This document shows positions 31,922-43,201 of a stretch of DNA of 64,000 nt, piece by piece (position 1 is the stretch's first letter; each line of letters starts with the position of its first letter). This DNA is from Cryptomeria japonica. Its lineage: Eukaryota; Streptophyta; Pinopsida; Cupressales; Cupressaceae. The translations under genes and the position numbers were made by a program. The stretch lies in the NCBI RefSeq assembly GCF_030272615.1, contig NC_081409.1, positions 649,974,468-650,038,467 of the forward strand, written 5' to 3'. The notes beneath the pieces are model-generated. The model was given only the letters and a program-made list of their open reading frames with translations. It had not been told where the DNA came from and searched no databases.

Positions 31922-32104
31922 CACCGACCGAGTCTTGGCATTGGGACTTGCCAGGTCCGAGCTGAGTCATCGAGTCCAAAGACTCGACTAGACTCGCCTA
32001 GGACTCGGCGAGCTCGGGTCCAAGTCCCCCAAGGACTCACCTAAGGTCACTCGGCCCAAGACTCGCCAAGTCTTGGCGAGTCCTGGAGAGTCTCAGAACT
32101 CTAG
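31922..32104. repeat. right subterminal repeats and terminus of hAT
   Basis: About 180 bp packed with GACTCG/CGAGTC words. It contains a perfect inverted repeat, ACTCGCCAAG (32061-32070) and CTTGGCGAGT (32072-32081), separated by one base. The end AGAACTCTAG precedes the 8-bp duplication CATAAACC. Confidence 0.75.
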
Positions 32105-32249
32105 CATAAACCAATACAAAATTTGTTTTGCAAAACACATAGTCCAATCCCGACCAAAAACAAATAATGCGGTTCATGCTAAAGAACCATGACATATATC
32201 TCATAAAAATATCATCTTATAATCTCCTGAAACAAATCTGGTACAAAAT

Positions 32250-33733
32250 CAAAATGGAGTGCGGGAGTGGGCAAAGGTGCAGAGCTAGGGTTTCAATGGA
32301 GGAAGTGAAGGATTTGGATGAAGGGGACGATGATGGTGAGGTTGACGGCCCAGGAGGGTGCATTTTTTCTTCCTTGGCCAGAGGTCTCTTTTTCCTACTT
32401 GGTCTTGTCTTGGGCTTTGTTTGGGGGCCTTGCACTGCTTCTCCCTTCGGCCTTGCTGATTTCCTGCCATGGGGTTGCCTCTGTTGGAGTGTGTTGTCCT
32501 CCGTTTTTGCTCAAAGTCATGGGAGCGACTGGTGTTTTCTGTGCTCTATGTTCACTTGGTGTGTTTATCTTTTTGGAGCTTTGAGGGAGTGTTGTCACCT
32601 CAGTTCTAGCCATATCTTTGTAGGTTTCGTCCTTTGGGTGGCCCATTCTCTAGTATGGGCTTTTCTTTGGTTTTTTGTTTTGTGGGGTCTAATGCTTTTG
32701 ATGGGGGTTATTTGTATTCCTTTTGCCCTCTCTTTATGTGGATGCATTGTTAGGTCCGATTCCCTTTGTGGTAGCTTAGTGGTTTCTTTGGGCCCTGTGC
32801 GGTTATGCTTTTTGTTTTGGATATTGGACCTAGTGCTTCTATGGAGACTTTTTTTTGGGGTTTATTTTGTTGTGCCTTTTGGGAACCTTTTTTGCTTCTC
32901 TATGTGCCCCCATTTCGTGGCTCCCCAAGCTGTTGCTTTGTTTTTGGAGGGTGTAGTCCTTTCTTGCCTTTATCATGTCTTCACCCTTTCTATCATATTG
33001 TTTTATTTGAGGGGATGATTGAGTGTCTTTATCCCCTTGGTGTTGTTTGATGTGCCTTTCTTGTGGGCTATAATGGTTGTCTCTATCTTTTTTGACCCTG
33101 TTGCTGGTTTGCCCCGTCTTGTTTCTTCAGTTTTAACCTTTTTTCTTCTATCTCAACATCCTTGGTTTTCTCTGGTTTTTCCTATAGAATTGGCCTTATT
33201 TTATTTTGAGGTGGAGATGGATGGTGCTGGAGATGATCTTTCTTCTATTAAGGTGGAGTTGGATGTTGTGGTTGATGCTGGGAGATGTTGTTGGGGGGCT
33301 GATGGTGCCCTATTTCTTGGCTATATGAGAACTGAGGTTGGTCATTTTAACGATTTCTTTCATTTACCTCCTATTGAGGTGGAGATCTTGGAGGGTATGA
33401 TGAACTCAGTTTTGTTCATTCTCAAGATTAAGGTTATGGGAGCCTTGCTAAAACCCATTGTTAAGGTTGAGGGAGACTGAAAAACCCCCTATGGTTTTGT
33501 TTGTCAGAGCTTCCTAGTGTATGGCTTCAGCCTTCTTCTTCCAGCTGGTTCTTCAATGATTATACATTGATGTTAGGCTGGGGTTGGGTTGGTGGCTATC
33601 TATGTTGTATCTTATGGAAACTTTCTTCTTTGGGTTCTAGATCCATGCAAAATCCGAGAGTTTCAGGTCCCTTCAAAACTTGTTGTATGGGGTTCTAGGT
33701 CCCCTCAAAACCTGTTTGATCCTTAATAAAATA
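32250..33733 (+). mobile_element. LINE-like retroposon
   Basis: A GC/GT-rich block of 1.48 kb, unlike its AT-rich surroundings, flanked by an 18-19-bp imperfect direct repeat: ACAAATCTGGTACAAAAT at 32232-32249 and ACAAATTTGATACAAAAAT at 33734-33752. It ends CCTTAATAAAATA, an A-rich tail, preceded by a repeated GGTCCC(C/T)TCAAAAC(C/T)TG motif. Variable-length duplications and an A-rich tail indicate target-primed retroposition. No RT is present, so it is a truncated or non-autonomous LINE copy. Open frames of 283 (32167-33018) and 153 codons (33019-33480) are Phe/Leu/Cys-rich and probably not functional. Confidence 0.6.
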
Positions 33734-33752
33734 ACAAATTTGATACAAAAAT

Positions 33753-35690
33753 TTATTCCAGTCCGCGATAAGTTTCTCTAGAGAAAACAACAGAAGTACT
33801 TTCAGACCAGGTGAAGAGCACCAAACCTCTAGAAATATATTGAAACATCATTTCATACCATCTTATCCATACAATGTGAACTTGTAGATATCTCTGTATC
33901 ATAGTATCAAAAAGACAAACATCTAGACCAACAACTACACAACAACTGAACCTATCCAAATCCAGATCATCAATAACAACAGGGGCAACATGAGATTGAC
34001 AAAGGTTTGACTTTAATGAAAATAATGACATCCATATGTGCAATAGTTTGTAAAGAGGTAAAAACATTATATAATTATTTTAATTAGAATTATATAATTA
34101 GAGAGAATATTTAATGAGTTAATTTATTTATACTATTATTTTTAATTGAGTTTTACAAATAAGCTTTCTTTAAATTTTTTAATAAGTTTGACATTATTTT
34201 TTTATATATTAGAGGGGATTCTATTAGGGACCTTACCCAAAGGTTTCATTACATTCATCTTCAAAATATAGTCATTTTGAGGAGCGTCTTGATTCTCAAA
34301 CTAGATACTTAAGGTCCAAGAGGCCAAAAATGCTAGAATGGGGGCAACACAGTCATGTATGTTCATAGATGTAAGTTTCAAAAGAGAAAGCAACATGTTG
34401 GTTTTTTCCAACTGAGTTCCCTAGTGTTGGTGTTTCCTACTGATTACTCCAAAATCCCTTTATGAGAAGCCAACCTCAATCTTCAAGGTTTTGGATTAGT
34501 GGATCAATTGCAGAGAAATGATTAGGGATAAGGAACTAGTTATTCTCTCTACACTTTAGGCTCTGTAGGACCTAGGTGGGTGTCCCTTTTCACAACATCT
34601 TTGATATTTCTAACTTATTTGATGCTGCAATAGATATGTTCTTAGCCTATTAAGTAATTCAGTAAGCTTTAAAACCTTTAGGATGTGGCTTTAACCCTTA
34701 TGCAAATTCTAATTACTATAAGAACTAACTATCTTAATTCCTTCAAAATGAAATTCATGAAATGAAAAAGCTCTGAATTGAATAGTAGATAAATTTTTTC
34801 TTTCTCCATAGTTAACAACACAATACATGATTAGTGCATTATCCATTGGACTAGATGAACCATTATTACAATATAAAATGTACAAATTCTGCACCACACC
34901 TTCTGCCTAATATGACTAATACCTGATATTAATCACAACACGAAATGAATTTCATAATTGCAACTTAGTACTTGCTCTCTACATAGAACCCCTTTGAGTA
35001 AAGTTAGCAAATTTAATCTTCTACTTCAGAATAAGTTAAAATTTATTCAAACTCAACAACATAGTGAAGACATATGAATAAAAAATCCTTAATTTAAATG
35101 ATTCATATAAGATTTTGGATAACAAGTAAAAGAAACAACTTGGAAATCATTAAATTGGATTTCAAGATGTTTATATAATTGTAAAGTACTTATACATATC
35201 CTTTGCAAAATCACTGCAACTAAGACATGGAATTGAATTATAGTATTGTATTGCAAAAACTACGAACTTTGTTGCATATTATTCACCCTTGCTGAGTGAG
35301 TATACAAGCTTCTGTATTAAATTTTTTGTAATATCTCTATCTGTCGAAGAAGAAGAAGAAAAATAAGGCCTTGAATATCCTCTTATAGAAAAGTTGAGGA
35401 TGCAACAAGCTTCAGGACTTTTACAATATCAAAATTTAGGTAACTGCTTGACAAGGAAAAGACAAACAACTTTTTGAGGTCCCCGATAAGGATAGACATT
35501 CCTTTATCTTGGTCCGTAGGTGGTAGCTACTAGAGATGATCTAAAGACCTCCTTTTCTTTTCTTGAGCTCCCTTATCAGGTTGAAAAATGTGATAATCCT
35601 ATAAATCTATTATGTACACATTGATAGAGAGCAACTTACAAATCCTTCTCAAAGATATGCATTTAATAAGAAGGATAAAGTTCATTATCT
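33753..35690. other. AT-rich stretch without recognised genes
   Basis: About 1.9 kb with short open frames only. A palindromic AT stretch occurs near 34070-34110 and a GAAGAAGAAGAAGAAAA tract near 35346. No LTR ends, TIRs or conserved coding blocks were seen. Its right part may include the untranslated 3' end of element F. Confidence 0.4.
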
Positions 35691-35899
35691 TTAGGGAGAT
35701 ATCAAAGATGTATGATTCATCCAATAAATACACCTCTTTATTCTCATTAAATTCAAGAAAAGGAAAAGAGAGCAACAAAATTTTAAAAAAAGGCGGGAAA
35801 CTACGAATTTGAAAATTTGAGAAACTTGAAGAAGAGGAAGAAAAGGTTCAAAAATCATCCAATCGATGCCGCTTGAATTGTTGAAGTCGTCTGAGATAT

Positions 35900-36968
35900 C
35901 GTTGGTAGTCTTTATCATCTATCTCTGACCTAGCCACCTCCATTTTGATCATCCCATTGTCAAATCTTGATAGGGCATCCATATATGATCCTAACTTCTT
36001 CAGGAGTTGTGCATCATCTGCAAGGATATTAGCAAATATTTGGTCCTATGTTGTTTTAATATTTGTCTTCCATTCTAATTTGGGTCTAAGGACCTTTCCA
36101 CCTTTTACTCTGCTCCTTTATCAAACAAGGCTGGCATATGACTTGTAACCAAGCACTTAAAACTTTTGAGCTCACTTCTTATCCTTTGTGTGTACATCTT
36201 GTGGATAGTGAAGACTTGCTTGACCACTTCAAATTTTTCCTTGAAGCTCACAATCATATTGTACAAATAATTTGGAAAGGGTCTGATCAATGAAATCTCT
36301 AATTGTGCAATTATTTTGCTCATATGAGATAGTGAGGAGGCCAAGAACCATTATCACTTCGAGTGTTCTTGAGAAAGCCTGAACAACTCTATGTGTTCAT
36401 CTCAAGTTGTATATGCATGATCCAAAATTTCACTTATCCTTGACTCAAGTAATGATTTGGCCATCTCTATCTTTACTCCCCTTTTCATTTGTGAATCATC
36501 TATTTTCAATATATCAATCTCATTGTTCAACCTTGTTATGTCCACCCTAGCTTGAGCCAAATCACCCCTCTAACCCATTTCTTCATCAGAAGAGTGTTCA
36601 ATCAAACTAGGAGGTCTGTATGCAGCTCCTGCATATAACTGTTCTTGCAGTGTTTTCACCCTATCTCTTAGGATAAGAACTTCCTCTTCTGCCTTTATAG
36701 CTAGTTTGTGAGAAAACTTTGCCACATTTAAATTAAGGCTCGTTGCCTCTATAATAGAAGTGTCAGCTACTCTCTCGACAAGCAAACTCCCAAATAACTG
36801 GTCCATCTCATGAGTGAACCTTTGCCTCTTTGTAACAGGGTGAAGACATGTTGTGACCTTTTTCACACATTGCCCCATTGCAAATGGGGACCCTCCTTTT
36901 TTCCTGCTTTCTAGGGTTTTTGTTAGTCCCTTGTGACCTCTCGCATCAAGTTTTTTAGTTTTGAGCAT
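35900..36968 (-). pseudogene. element F gag-like ORF, C-terminal part; unrecognised
   Basis: Minus-strand open pieces: 36968-36570 (GHKGLTKTLESRKKGGSPF, HPVTKRQRFTHEMDQLFGSL, EEEVLILRDRVKTLQEQLYA) and, after stops, 36344-36105 (SFKEKFEVVKQVFTIHKMYT). The stretch with EEEVLILRDRVKTLQEQL is a probable coiled coil. Heptads and the HSSDEEMG acidic end suit a structural protein. It appears to continue the minus-strand protein at 49400-41233 across insertion G. I do not recognise the family. Confidence 0.5.
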
Positions 36969-37444
36969 TATGAGTCAATGTGTGCAAGCACTGGTTAGAA
37001 TAGAGTCTAGACATTGTCATTGTGTCTAGAAAGCCCAAAGGACGAAGATCGCAATAGATTTGAGCTAATTTAGACAAATTTCTATTTTTGGAAAGTTTTG
37101 CTTTTTGCTTTTTCCTATCTTTTAGGAAGTTTCATTTTTGGCATTTTGAGCACGATCCCTTAAATGGCTATTTTTAGAAAGTTTTTCCTATTTTTAGGGA
37201 ACCTTGCTTTTTCTATTTTTAGAAAGTGGATCTAGGGTTTGCATTGTTGGCTCTGAGATTCACTGAAAATAATCGGCAAATTCCTCCTAAAATCCAAGTT
37301 TTGACCCAAAAAGATAATCTCCTAAATTTTTGGAATCCTGGGGAATTCAGTGAATAATTGAAGCACAATTTTCAAATTTCAAAGCGATCCAGTAAAATTT
37401 GCACAAGTTATGGAGATTTCATGTTTTGGTCATGAGGTTCCTGA

Positions 37445-38955
37445 TCTTCATGAAGTCCACCTTGATGTTGGTGCATGAGTTTGTTCAAGTTCGCCTTGGG
37501 AAAGGTGAGGTGGGTCATGATCTTCACAAAGTCTGCCCTATCATGAGTTGAAGTGCAAGCAAGGGTTGAAGTCCGCCTTACCTTGAGTGAAAGAAAGTCC
37601 TCTTTATGGTACACTAACTCATGGAAGTCCACCCAAGGTGATAAGTAATGGTGCATGGATCAAGCAAAGTCCACTCAAGAGGATATCATTTGATGCTTAA
37701 ATATCTCAAACTCCATCCAAGAAGTGAGGGAAATAACAAGGTTAAAAGATTCTCTAGTCAAACAAAGTCTGCCCTCTTTCAAATCAAGGTGCATGACATC
37801 AATAAAGTTCGTCCTGCTATAAATGAAAGGTGCCTAAGGTGATCCAACTTCGTTCTCACCATGGAGCAAGGAAGTGATGAAGTCCTCCCAAGGGTATGAA
37901 CGTAGCATGGTCTTGGTTCCTACTTTTCCCAAGTCCACCATAGGGAATGGTTACAAAGAGAACAAGTTGTGCCAAATCCACCCAAAGACGTGAATTTTGG
38001 TGCCTAAGTCTCTCTAAGTCCACCCAATCTGCAAGGTGATGGTGCATGAATCTCTTGAACTCCACCCATGAAGAAGGTGCATGGAGTTAAGGAAGTCCAC
38101 AAACAAAAGAGTAATGGTGCATCACATCATCAAAGTCTGCCCTACCTTGCAACTTGAAGTTACTAAGTGCCACTAAGTCTGCCCTGCTGCAGATGAAATG
38201 TTCTCAAAGATGACAAACTCCACCCTCACCTTGGTTCTTGAAACTCACAAAGTCCGCCTTGGGGTGAAGCAATAATAAGAATGGTGCATAAGTCTCCTCA
38301 ACCCCGCCCAAAGAGAAGGGTCATGAATGTGGCAAAGTCTGCCATGGAGGTGGTAAGAAGTCATGAAACCAGCAAAGTCCGCCCTCCTTCAAATCAAGGT
38401 GCATGACATCAAGAAAGTCTGCCTAACCTGCAGGTCTGTGGTGCCTAACTTCAGCAAAGTCTGCCCTCCAAGGTTCCCAAGTTAAACAAAGTCTGTCCTA
38501 TGATTGCACATGGTGCCTAATGTTAAGAAAGTCCACCCAACTTTGCAGCCAACAGTTCCTAAATTTGATGAAGTCCGCCCCATGGTGGAGAAACTCATAA
38601 AGTCCACCATGTGAAAGGAGAAGAAGGGGAGAAGCAATTCAAGTCTGCCCAAGGGTATGAAGATGGTGCCTAAGTCAAGTGAAGTCCGCCCTTGATCAAC
38701 ATGAATGGTGCCCAAGTCAGACAAAGTCTGCCCTGCTGCAAGTAAAGCTCATAATGATCAATGAAGTCCGCCTTCCTCTACTTGGGAAGAAAATCAATAA
38801 AGTCCGTGCTATCTATGATGGAGGATGAAGCAAGTCAAAGAAAGTCCGCATTGTCTTTGATAAAGGTTGAAGCAAATCTAACCAAGTCTGCCCTTATATG
38901 GAAAAGATTGACCAAATCCACCTTACTGTCAAGAAAATCTGCTAAAGGAAAGAAG
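37445..38955 (+). repeat. degenerate tandem array, AAGTCCGCCC unit
   Basis: About 38 occurrences of a core AA(A/G)GTC(C/T)(G/A)CCC, spaced by roughly 30-55 bp with a mean near 40. Each is usually preceded by a variable segment containing GGTGCATGA or GGTGCCTAA. Some longer blocks recur, for instance a TCAAATCAAGGTGCATGACA segment near 37785 and 38390. It encodes no continuous protein. Confidence 0.85.
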
Positions 38956-40265
38956 AAAGTTTTTAGAAAGTTTCAAATTTGGAAGGAGAAAGAAAGATAG
39001 AGTTTGATTCATGAACTCAAACTAAAAGTAGAAACTTTCTCAAGGAACTAAACTCAGACTTGATTCAAAATCAGAACTTTCCCATGTGACTGAGTTCAAC
39101 TGAGAATGAAATTAGAAACCTTTTTAAGAGACTGAACTCAACAAAGAAACAAGATATGTCTAAGTTCGATGAATGAAGAGTGAATTAGAAACAAATCCTT
39201 TGTGTTTCTAATTATGAAATTTGAACTTTATACAAATCCCTTTCATTCTCTCATTTCATCGTATGAAGTTCGAATTTCAAGAACAAGTTGAGAGGCATTT
39301 TGAGAGAAGTTTTGTGCAGGTTGAGAGTATTTTGAAGAGTTTTCGGCATATTGAAGTAATTTTGAAGGAGATTTTAAGTGTAAGTCTGAGATCTCCAAAA
39401 TTTTTCACAAGTTGACACGCAGATTGAAGGAGATTCTTGACTGTTTTGAAGAGAAAATCCACATATTTTCTGAAAATTTGATGGTGATAGGAGTAATCAT
39501 AGACAAATTTCATTCCCAAACCTTCAAATCAGATTTTGTTTTCAAGGGTTTCTAAAATTTCTAAGTGTTCTCATCTTGTTAAAGGCTAAAAGTGTTGTGA
39601 AATTGGAGTAAAAGGGACCAAAATCAGAGCACTCTGCTAGCAAACCTTCAAAATTTACACTCAAATATAGAACCTTAACTTTATTTTCTTTTGGTTTTGC
39701 AGGTTTTGGATGATGGCTGAACGCAATGAATGTCTGAAAAGCTGAACTTTAGATCACATCAATTCATATTTGTTAGGAGTTATCTAGAGCTTTTCACCCT
39801 CCTCCTGCGCAATATAAATTGGCAGCTGAAGGCGGGATCATCGCAGAAAACACAAATGGAGTTTCGAGCCAAATTCAGAGTTGAAGAAAGGTCCACAAGC
39901 GAGGTTCGTCCGAGCATAAAGATGGCCAAAATTTGGCTAAGTATGGGAAGAGGTATTATGACGAAGGCTTAGAGGAATTCTTCTCCGAATTCAAGGCATC
40001 AAGAAAGAAAAGTTCTTAGACTTGTTGAGAAGAATTTCAGAGTTCTTGAGGAATTTCATCCATACAACTTCTTGAAGGATTTCATCTCCTAAAGAAATTA
40101 AAAAAACAAGCTCCCAATCAGAGTCAGATGGTGACAAGAAGAGACAAATTTCCATACTTAGACAATTTCTTCACACAAATTGGAGAATTCAAGGAAGACA
40201 TCCAACACGTTGAGGTGGCGCCTCGTCATCTCGCAACCAATCATATTGTTCCGAGATAGCATGTC

Positions 40266-40282
40266 CAGGTTCAATGAACCTG
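40266..40282. repeat. 7-bp hairpin in the G LTR-like region
   Basis: CAGGTTC-AAT-GAACCTG, a perfect inverted repeat upstream of a CCAAT-containing, TATA-containing region. Function unknown. Confidence 0.5.
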
Positions 40283-40501
40283 ACTTATCAAGAAGTTTCT
40301 AGAAGGGCACACTTCACAATGCAAAAACCTTATATTTTTATTGTTGGTTCATATTTAGCAAGAAGGACTAGTGTCCCCAAATGTAATTTTCTCATTGGTC
40401 TAGGGGTAGTTAGTTTTGAGAAACCCTAATTAGGGTTTTTATCTTTCAATCTGGCCCCTTGATCACTGTTCAATCTCGGCCATTCAAAATTTCTGAACTC
40501 C

Positions 40502-40509
40502 TATATAAG
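40502..40509 (+). promoter_or_regulatory. TATA box in LTR-like region of G
   Basis: TATATAAG, preceded by CCAATCAT near 40237 and AACCCTAATTAGGG near 40423. This is the composition of a plant LTR U3 region. The transcript would start near 40530 and run to the right. Confidence 0.5.
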
Positions 40510-41232
40510 GTTGCCTTCTCTCATTTGGAGAGTGTGTGAGGTTTTTGATATATTGTTGCGTGAAGGTCATTTTAAAAATAATACATTGCATGTGTGCTTT
40601 CTCTTAAGGCTTTGTAATTTTTGTTATTTGAGTGACTAGTATGGTTTCAATTTCCTCAACACATTAGTTAGAAGTTAATTTAAATTTGCTTTCAAGTTGT
40701 TAGAGTTGAATGAAGGATTTCAAAAGTATTAATTAACGGTGTATCTCCGGTCATACTTTTGGTGAATGGATGATTTCCATTTCACTGTGCAAAGTTATTC
40801 TGAGCCTATCCCCTGTGTATGCCAAAACTTCGATCATAAGCACAACCCATTGAAGATTGCACGGGCACTTTGTGTAGTTATCCTTAGTGCGGCGAAGCAA
40901 AGTGTGGTTTCTTGAGAACACCTAGTTAATACCGTCTCCATAATTCACAGGTTTAGATCAACTTTCTTAACCCTACCCCCTTTCCCCCTTTTTGAAAGCC
41001 TAAATCTCGGAAAATCCAAAAAAGAAAGAGAGAGCTTGAAATTGACAAATTTATCTAAGTCTAGAAGCTTTAAAGATATTTGTAAACGTAAGTCCCCCTT
41101 GAGATTTTCAGCACACACTACCCAAGTAGCTATCCCACTAAAGTCGCTTGTTCGCACATATAGACCTTAGAATCGCCATATGATAAGCGATGATTTTTTA
41201 GGAGAGGAAAGAATACCTTTGGGTATCTTATT

Positions 41233-43196
41233 CTAATGTTCGGTATATGATAAGAGGTATACCAACAAGACACCAAATAACCAATTGATTAAGATGATCA
41301 TCAAAAATTGCTCTTGGGAGCACTTTTTCTCTCTCATTGGGTCCATTGCTTCCAAGTCTATATCATGTCTCCTCCTTAATTCATCAAAAACTATAGTAGA
41401 GGAGCTATCCCATCCTTTCAAAAGGAGTACTCCACTTCTTTTTACAATATGTCTCCCCATCTCAGGAGTTATAATGGCAAATTGCTCTTTAGAAATTTTC
41501 AATAACTCATCCTTAATTATCAACCTTTCATCATCTCTTAGGTCATTGAGCCCGATGTCCATTCTTTTCTCTTGCTCATCTACTAGATTCCTTATCACAA
41601 ACAATCGAAACTCTCTGGCATTTATAAATTTATCATCACTCATGAATTACTCATAGTCATTTAGCCTTACATCCTCACTGAGATCACCCCCAAGTTTGAA
41701 TGCATCAAGGGCCCATTCCTTAGGAGCATTTTGAATTGTAACACCTAATTTGGTATCAAACCTATGAGGGGATAAAGGCTCATCTCCTTGGAACTCATAA
41801 CCTTCATAGGGATGGAATGGAATATCTCTCCCTGGTGATAATGTATGTAAGGGGGTTACAAGTCTTGGACTCTTTGGGACTTGAAAAAGAGGGCCACTTG
41901 AGGATCAAGCAATCATAGGCCTTTTCAGAGCAGCCTCTACTAGCAATTTTTGTGAAGGAGAGGGGTTAGATGATACAAGGGCAGTAGTCGAGGCCGAAGA
42001 AGGGTCATCAAAACCAAGTGGAGGGGATGGTGGAGGAGAAGCAGGACCAATGGGGGAGCCAATGGATTGGGGAGAGTCTGGTCTTTCTTTTTCTACTTCC
42101 TGAACCGGTGGCACATCCAATTGAGGCCTCTCATGAGGTAGAGGGATGCTATCAACATCAGGAAAAGTGGCAAAGATAGCCCTCATTCTTGCCTCTGGGA
42201 TCAATAACATTTTCCATCCTGGAGAGTAAGTACTGTCCTCCCTTTTCCTTCTATGTTCCTCATACTGAATCTTATTCCACCTCTCCTTTCTTTGCAACAC
42301 ATCATTGTAATCTTCTGGATTTCTTATGAGATCCTCTTCATTATCCCATTCATGTTGTTGTGGCTTTTCCTTCCCAAACTTTTGGACAAACCATTAAGAG
42401 TCATAAAACATATACTTATCTCAAATAAGTTTGTATCTATTTAGCATAGAGTCAAGAATCTCATATGCCTTTCTATTCAAGGAATGATACACCCCAATCA
42501 CACCTTGTGATGGGATCATTAAGCCCTTCTTATGAGATCCTCCAACCAAATACTTATGAGCTTCTACTAATTGATGTATTATCTCCAATAGAGGAACCCT
42601 ATCCTGAACAGTGATAGGTAAAAACTGAGGAGTGACAAGGCTACCAAATACCCTCATAATTGTAAGGTCCTTGAAGTAGAACCATGGTCCCCAATTGTGA
42701 GGAATCTCCAATTCAGGCCTAATATCCTTGGGTCTTAAAAATTCTTTTGCTTAAACCCCATCTGATCTCCTTCTGAAGAATACTTAACAACTTTCTAACA
42801 AAGAGATTCTCAAAGGTCAAGTAATTATACTCATTCATATGTAAGTCTCAGATATAAGTCCATTCTTGGATTAGGAGTTGTTCTCCTCTAGCTATAGTTT
42901 TAATTTTTAGGTTTGGATGCCAAACTTTAAGGCCTTTATGCAAGAATATGTGCATCAACAAAGAGTAATACCTGAAATTTGATGATCTTCTCACTTTGAA
43001 ATCACAAAAGGCATTATGAAGACCTTTAGCTACCAAGGAAGCAAAATCGAAAGGTCTATTGATATCTCTGCTATAGATATCCATACATACCACCAACATC
43101 TAGTTAGGAATCATATCCCTTGCATCTACTACACACACCTAGCATAAAGCATAGTATGTATCTGTAAAATACCCATCAAATAGGTCAACATTATAG
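41233..43196 (-). pseudogene. element F gag-like ORF, central part; unrecognised
   Basis: Minus-strand reading: 43099-42848 (DINRPFDFASLVAKGLHNAF, RRSSNFRYYSLLMHIFLHKG), 42711-42421 (WGPWFYFKDLTIMRVFGSLV, VGGSHKKGLMIPSQGVIGVY), 42300-41905 (a basic block, then an unusually Pro/Ser-rich linker, IGSPIGPASPPPSPPLGFDD) and 41643-41233 (RLFVIRNLVDEQEKRMDIGL, IITPEMGRHIVKRSGVLLLK). Only a few stops separate these, so one long ORF of several hundred codons existed. The F...LHKGLKVW-type region recalls plant mobile-domain-like proteins often found in retroelements, but I cannot confirm this. Confidence 0.5.
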
Positions 43197-43201
43197 GGGG
43201 C

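Larger units (their letters stand above)
14854..32104 (-). mobile_element. hAT DNA transposon with nested insertions
   Basis: The ends are flanked by a perfect 8-bp target duplication, CATAAACC at 14846-14853 and 32105-32112, the length typical of hAT. The left end starts ATAGAAACGAGACTC and the right end, read inward, CTAGAGTTCTGAGACTC, giving short imperfect terminal inverted repeats. Both ends are rich in GACTCG motifs. The transposase runs on the minus strand in five inferred exons. Elements D (16890-24014) and E (24783-30977) are inserted in exons, leaving roughly 3.9 kb of hAT sequence. Confidence 0.87.
37010..41200 (+). mobile_element. tandem-array element G inside F (boundaries approximate)
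   Basis: A segment of about 4.2 kb separates two parts of the minus-strand F protein. It holds a leader, the 40-bp-type tandem array (37445-38955), a short ORF start at 39712 preceded by TTTTGCAG, which looks like a 3' splice site, and an LTR-like promoter block (40230-41000) with TATATAAG. All cues point to plus orientation. No gag, pol, PBS or target duplication could be identified, so the call of a retroelement is inference from layout. Confidence 0.4.

Noticed and set aside
32167-33018. 283-codon hydrophobic open frame, possibly a membrane protein
   Set aside because: It starts in flanking DNA outside the retroposon boundary and is rich in Phe/Leu/Cys because the DNA is T- and G-rich. 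No family resemblance.
37445-38955. CRISPR or coding repeat protein
   Set aside because: The core is degenerate, spacer lengths vary widely and stops occur in all frames.
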